Shown here one piece after another: positions 5,775 to 7,353 of a DNA stretch of 7,353 bases; position 1 is the first letter of the stretch; each line of letters opens with the position of its first letter. Source of the stretch: Bacteroidales bacterium (lineage in GTDB: Bacteria; Bacteroidota; Bacteroidia; Bacteroidales; UBA12077); contig JAUVUS010000122.1 in the NCBI GenBank assembly GCA_030600865.1, positions 1 to 7,353 on the forward strand, written 5' to 3'. A model generated the notes under the pieces. That model worked only from the letters and a program-made list of their open reading frames with translations, was not told where the DNA came from and searched no databases. A program made the translations under genes and the position numbers.

Positions 5775-7111
5775 AGTGGTCCTTTTTTATTTCTCTGTCG
5801 TAATTTATTTATTATGGTTGTTGTGTCTTCATCAGGAAAAACCCAACGCTTACGTGTTTTTAGAGCTCTTTCTTTTAATGTATCGTAATTTACATCTTTA
5901 GAAAGATAATATTTTGGTTCAAGTAAATTATCGTTTTTATCTATCACACCATCATTTATTGCATATTCCTGTAACTTTGTTCCCGGATATATACGCATTC
6001 CGACAAAAGTAAAGAAAACAGAATTATCTATTAACTTAGAATTTGCAAAAGTTTCATCTACTGTTGCATCAGTTTCTCCATATCCACCGGTAATAAGGAA
6101 ATGAGCAAAATCAATTCCCAGCTTATTACAAAGCTCTGATTTTTCAAGAACATCTTTAACTGTAAAATTTTTACCGTAAGTCTTCAGACATTTTTCAGAA
6201 ATAGCTTCTGTCCCAAATTCAACATGCTGCAGACCAGATTTCTTTAAAACTTTTATTAAATCTTTATCGAAGTTTTTAAAAGTGAAATATCCGCCCCAGT
6301 GAATTTTAATACCACTGGCAATAATTTTTTCGGCGAGCTCATAATTATATTGGTTGTTGATATTAAAAACTGAATCAGTAAAGAAAACATAGTCAATACC
6401 TTTCTGATAATATAATTTCTTTAATGTATCAACAATTTTATCAGTATTTAATGTTCGTACCTTTTTCCCTTCAATTAAAGGATAAGTACAGTATATACAA
6501 TTGTAAGGGCATCCGCGCTTTGTTTGAATATTTAACATCCCGCTCTTTTCCCAGTAAAAATCAATCAGGTTTTCATCAAAGTCCAGATCCAGATCGCTAA
6601 AATAGCTTTCATTCTTATTAAAAACACATTGTCCATTTTTCTTGTACACCAGACGACTTAATCCTGTAAAATCTTCGTTTTTATCAATGCTGTTAATAAG
6701 CTTTAGCATAGTTTCTTCGCCTTCGCCGTAAACTCCAAAATCCGGATTTAATTTATTATACATCAGTTCAGGAAAAATTGAAAAACCAGAACCACCTATG
6801 ATAATTTTAGCATCGGAAACAGTACGAATATTATCAATAATATTTTTATACTCACTTACAAATTCCTCGCGATTGTATGAGTTTACATCATCAATATTTC
6901 TAAAAGAAACACCAATGTATTTAGGCTTATATTCTATAATAACTGATTTTAATTCTTCGATTGAAATGAAATTAAGATCTACTATTTTAGTTTCATATTT
7001 TGGCAATTTTTCATTTAAATATGTGGAAATATATGAAAGCCCGATAGGATAAACCGGGTAGGGGACAGTGTACTGATTTGCTGATATGAATAATATCTTA
7101 TTTTCTTTCAT
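5753..7111 (-). CDS. cobalamin-binding-domain radical SAM enzyme (class B type)
   Basis: A 452-residue enzyme with the architecture of B12-dependent radical SAM proteins. A Rossmann-like N-terminal domain (about 1-140) carries the family marks YPIGLSYI (21-28), IGVSF (66-70), IIGGSGF (104-110) and GEGEET (129-134). The cluster motif RGCPYNCIYC follows (C201, C205, C208), binding a 4Fe-4S cluster, then a TIM-barrel part with VEFGTEA (297-303) and a late RIYPGT (373-378). The classical B12-ligating D-x-H-x-x-G motif is absent, as in several members of this superfamily. Relatives perform methylations, cyclisations and other radical reactions on unreactive carbons. Here the substrate is probably an aryl or acyl intermediate of the cluster. 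The ATG overlaps the upstream acyltransferase stop (ATGA), and its 3' end overlaps the dehydratase-like gene by 22 nt. The family call is strong and the reaction is unknown. Confidence 0.92.
   Translation of the reverse strand: MKENKILFISANQYTVPYPVYPIGLSYISTYLNEKLPKYETKIVDLNFISIEELKSVIIEYKPKYIGVSFRNIDDVNSYNREEFVSEYKNIIDNIRTVSDAKIIIGGSGFSIFPELMYNKLNPDFGVYGEGEETMLKLINSIDKNEDFTGLSRLVYKKNGQCVFNKNESYFSDLDLDFDENLIDFYWEKSGMLNIQTKRGCPYNCIYCTYPLIEGKKVRTLNTDKIVDTLKKLYYQKGIDYVFFTDSVFNINNQYNYELAEKIIASGIKIHWGGYFTFKNFDKDLIKVLKKSGLQHVEFGTEAISEKCLKTYGKNFTVKDVLEKSELCNKLGIDFAHFLITGGYGETDATVDETFANSKLIDNSVFFTFVGMRIYPGTKLQEYAINDGVIDKNDNLLEPKYYLSKDVNYDTLKERALKTRKRWVFPDEDTTTIINKLRQRNKKGPLWEYMTM
5780..5784 (-). promoter_or_regulatory. 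ribosome binding site of the FabZ/ApeP-like gene
   Basis: On the minus strand, AAGGA at 5784-5780 lies 5 nt before the ATG at 5774-5772, preceded by a run of A. It is the clearest Shine-Dalgarno-like site in the window and lies inside the last codons of the radical SAM gene. It supports the overlapping start at 5774. Confidence 0.6.
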
Positions 7112-7353
7112 TTGTTATCTGTTTTCCAAAACTGGTAATAATTAAACCATTGTAATGGATATAATTTTAATATTTTTTCAAATTCTTTAGCGTATTTTTC
7201 AACAAATTTTAGTAGTTCTTTTTCCTGTTCCTCGGGATCTTTAAATCTTTTAACAGTTTCGGGAGGTGAAGCAAAAAAATGATAATGTGTTTTAGATTCT
7301 TTCATTGCAAAAGTAAAAGTAACAGGTACTCCAAATCTTGCTGCCAAATAAAA
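7108..7353 (-). CDS. LpxL/HtrB-like lipid A-type acyltransferase, C-terminal fragment
   Basis: Only the last 81 residues are in view; the frame is open to the right edge. The segment beginning LAARFGVPVTFTFA (visible residues 3-16) corresponds to the late-barrel region of LpxL/HtrB enzymes, where a G-x-P-V-x-x-x-F pattern follows an ALA-type helix. The C-terminus LKLYPLQWFNYYQFW (60-74 of the fragment) matches the family's typical Y-P-x-Q-W ending. These peripheral or membrane-anchored enzymes transfer acyl chains from ACP to lipid A precursors; homologues recur in aryl-polyene/flexirubin clusters, probably acylating other acceptors. A TTG at 7347 is not the start: the frame and homology continue past it (Tyr and Phe codons up to 7353). 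The catalytic H-x4-D motif would lie outside the window. The stop TGA overlaps the radical SAM ATG by 4 nt, implying coupled translation. Confidence 0.85.
   Translation of the reverse strand, partial: FYLAARFGVPVTFTFAMKESKTHYHFFASPPETVKRFKDPEEQEKELLKFVEKYAKEFEKILKLYPLQWFNYYQFWKTDNK

Noticed and set aside
5664..5888. Plus-strand 74-codon frame across the radical SAM/dehydratase overlap
   Set aside because: Antisense to two overlapping real genes and without homology-like motifs.
7345..7347. TTG as a start codon for the acyltransferase fragment
   Set aside because: The frame stays open to the window edge and the family pattern continues upstream; the fragment is the C-terminus of a much longer enzyme.

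Overview
The window is a single run of nine minus-strand genes, read from right to left, with the outermost gene at each end cut by the window edge. The DNA is AT-rich (about one third G+C by eye). Most starts lack a Shine-Dalgarno sequence and sit behind A/T-rich leaders, and the proteins look like those of Bacteroidota, probably a Bacteroidales or Marinilabiliales-type organism. The taxon is inferred from style and gene content; no marker gene is present.

In transcription order the genes are: (1) the C-terminus of an LpxL/HtrB-like membrane acyltransferase; (2) a cobalamin-binding-domain radical SAM enzyme; (3) a FabZ/ApeP-like hotdog dehydratase homologue; (4) a small protein with an XRE-like helix-turn-helix C-terminus; (5) a BtrH-like cysteine acyltransferase; (6) an ABC ATPase; (7) an ABC-2 permease; (8) a 4HBT-type hotdog thioesterase; (9) the N-terminal 311 residues of a beta-ketoacyl-ACP synthase. 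Junctions 1/2, 2/3 and 5/6 overlap by 4, 22 and 1 nt, and 4/5 and 8/9 are separated by only 7 and 8 bp, so most of the run is probably one operon. The three larger gaps (95, 242 and 170 bp) carry short-period tandem or inverted repeats rather than genes.

This gene set resembles part of an aryl-polyene / flexirubin (dialkylresorcinol-polyene ester) type cluster of Bacteroidota. In that reading, the ketosynthase and dehydratase-like protein build an ACP-bound chain and the thioesterase releases or edits it. The LpxL-like and BtrH-like enzymes move acyl groups onto an acceptor, and the ABC exporter moves the product across the inner membrane. The diagnostic core genes (ammonia lyase, dialkylresorcinol synthase, ACPs, ketoreductase) are not in view, so the pathway assignment is an inference.

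The least ordinary parts are the B12-type radical SAM enzyme inside a fatty-acid/polyene-type operon, the BtrH-like protein with an apparent Cys-His-Asp triad whose gene is coupled to an exporter ATPase, and a dehydratase homologue that lacks the usual catalytic histidine. There are no RNA genes, CRISPR arrays, insertion sequences or clear terminators, and no stretch over 300 bp without a gene.
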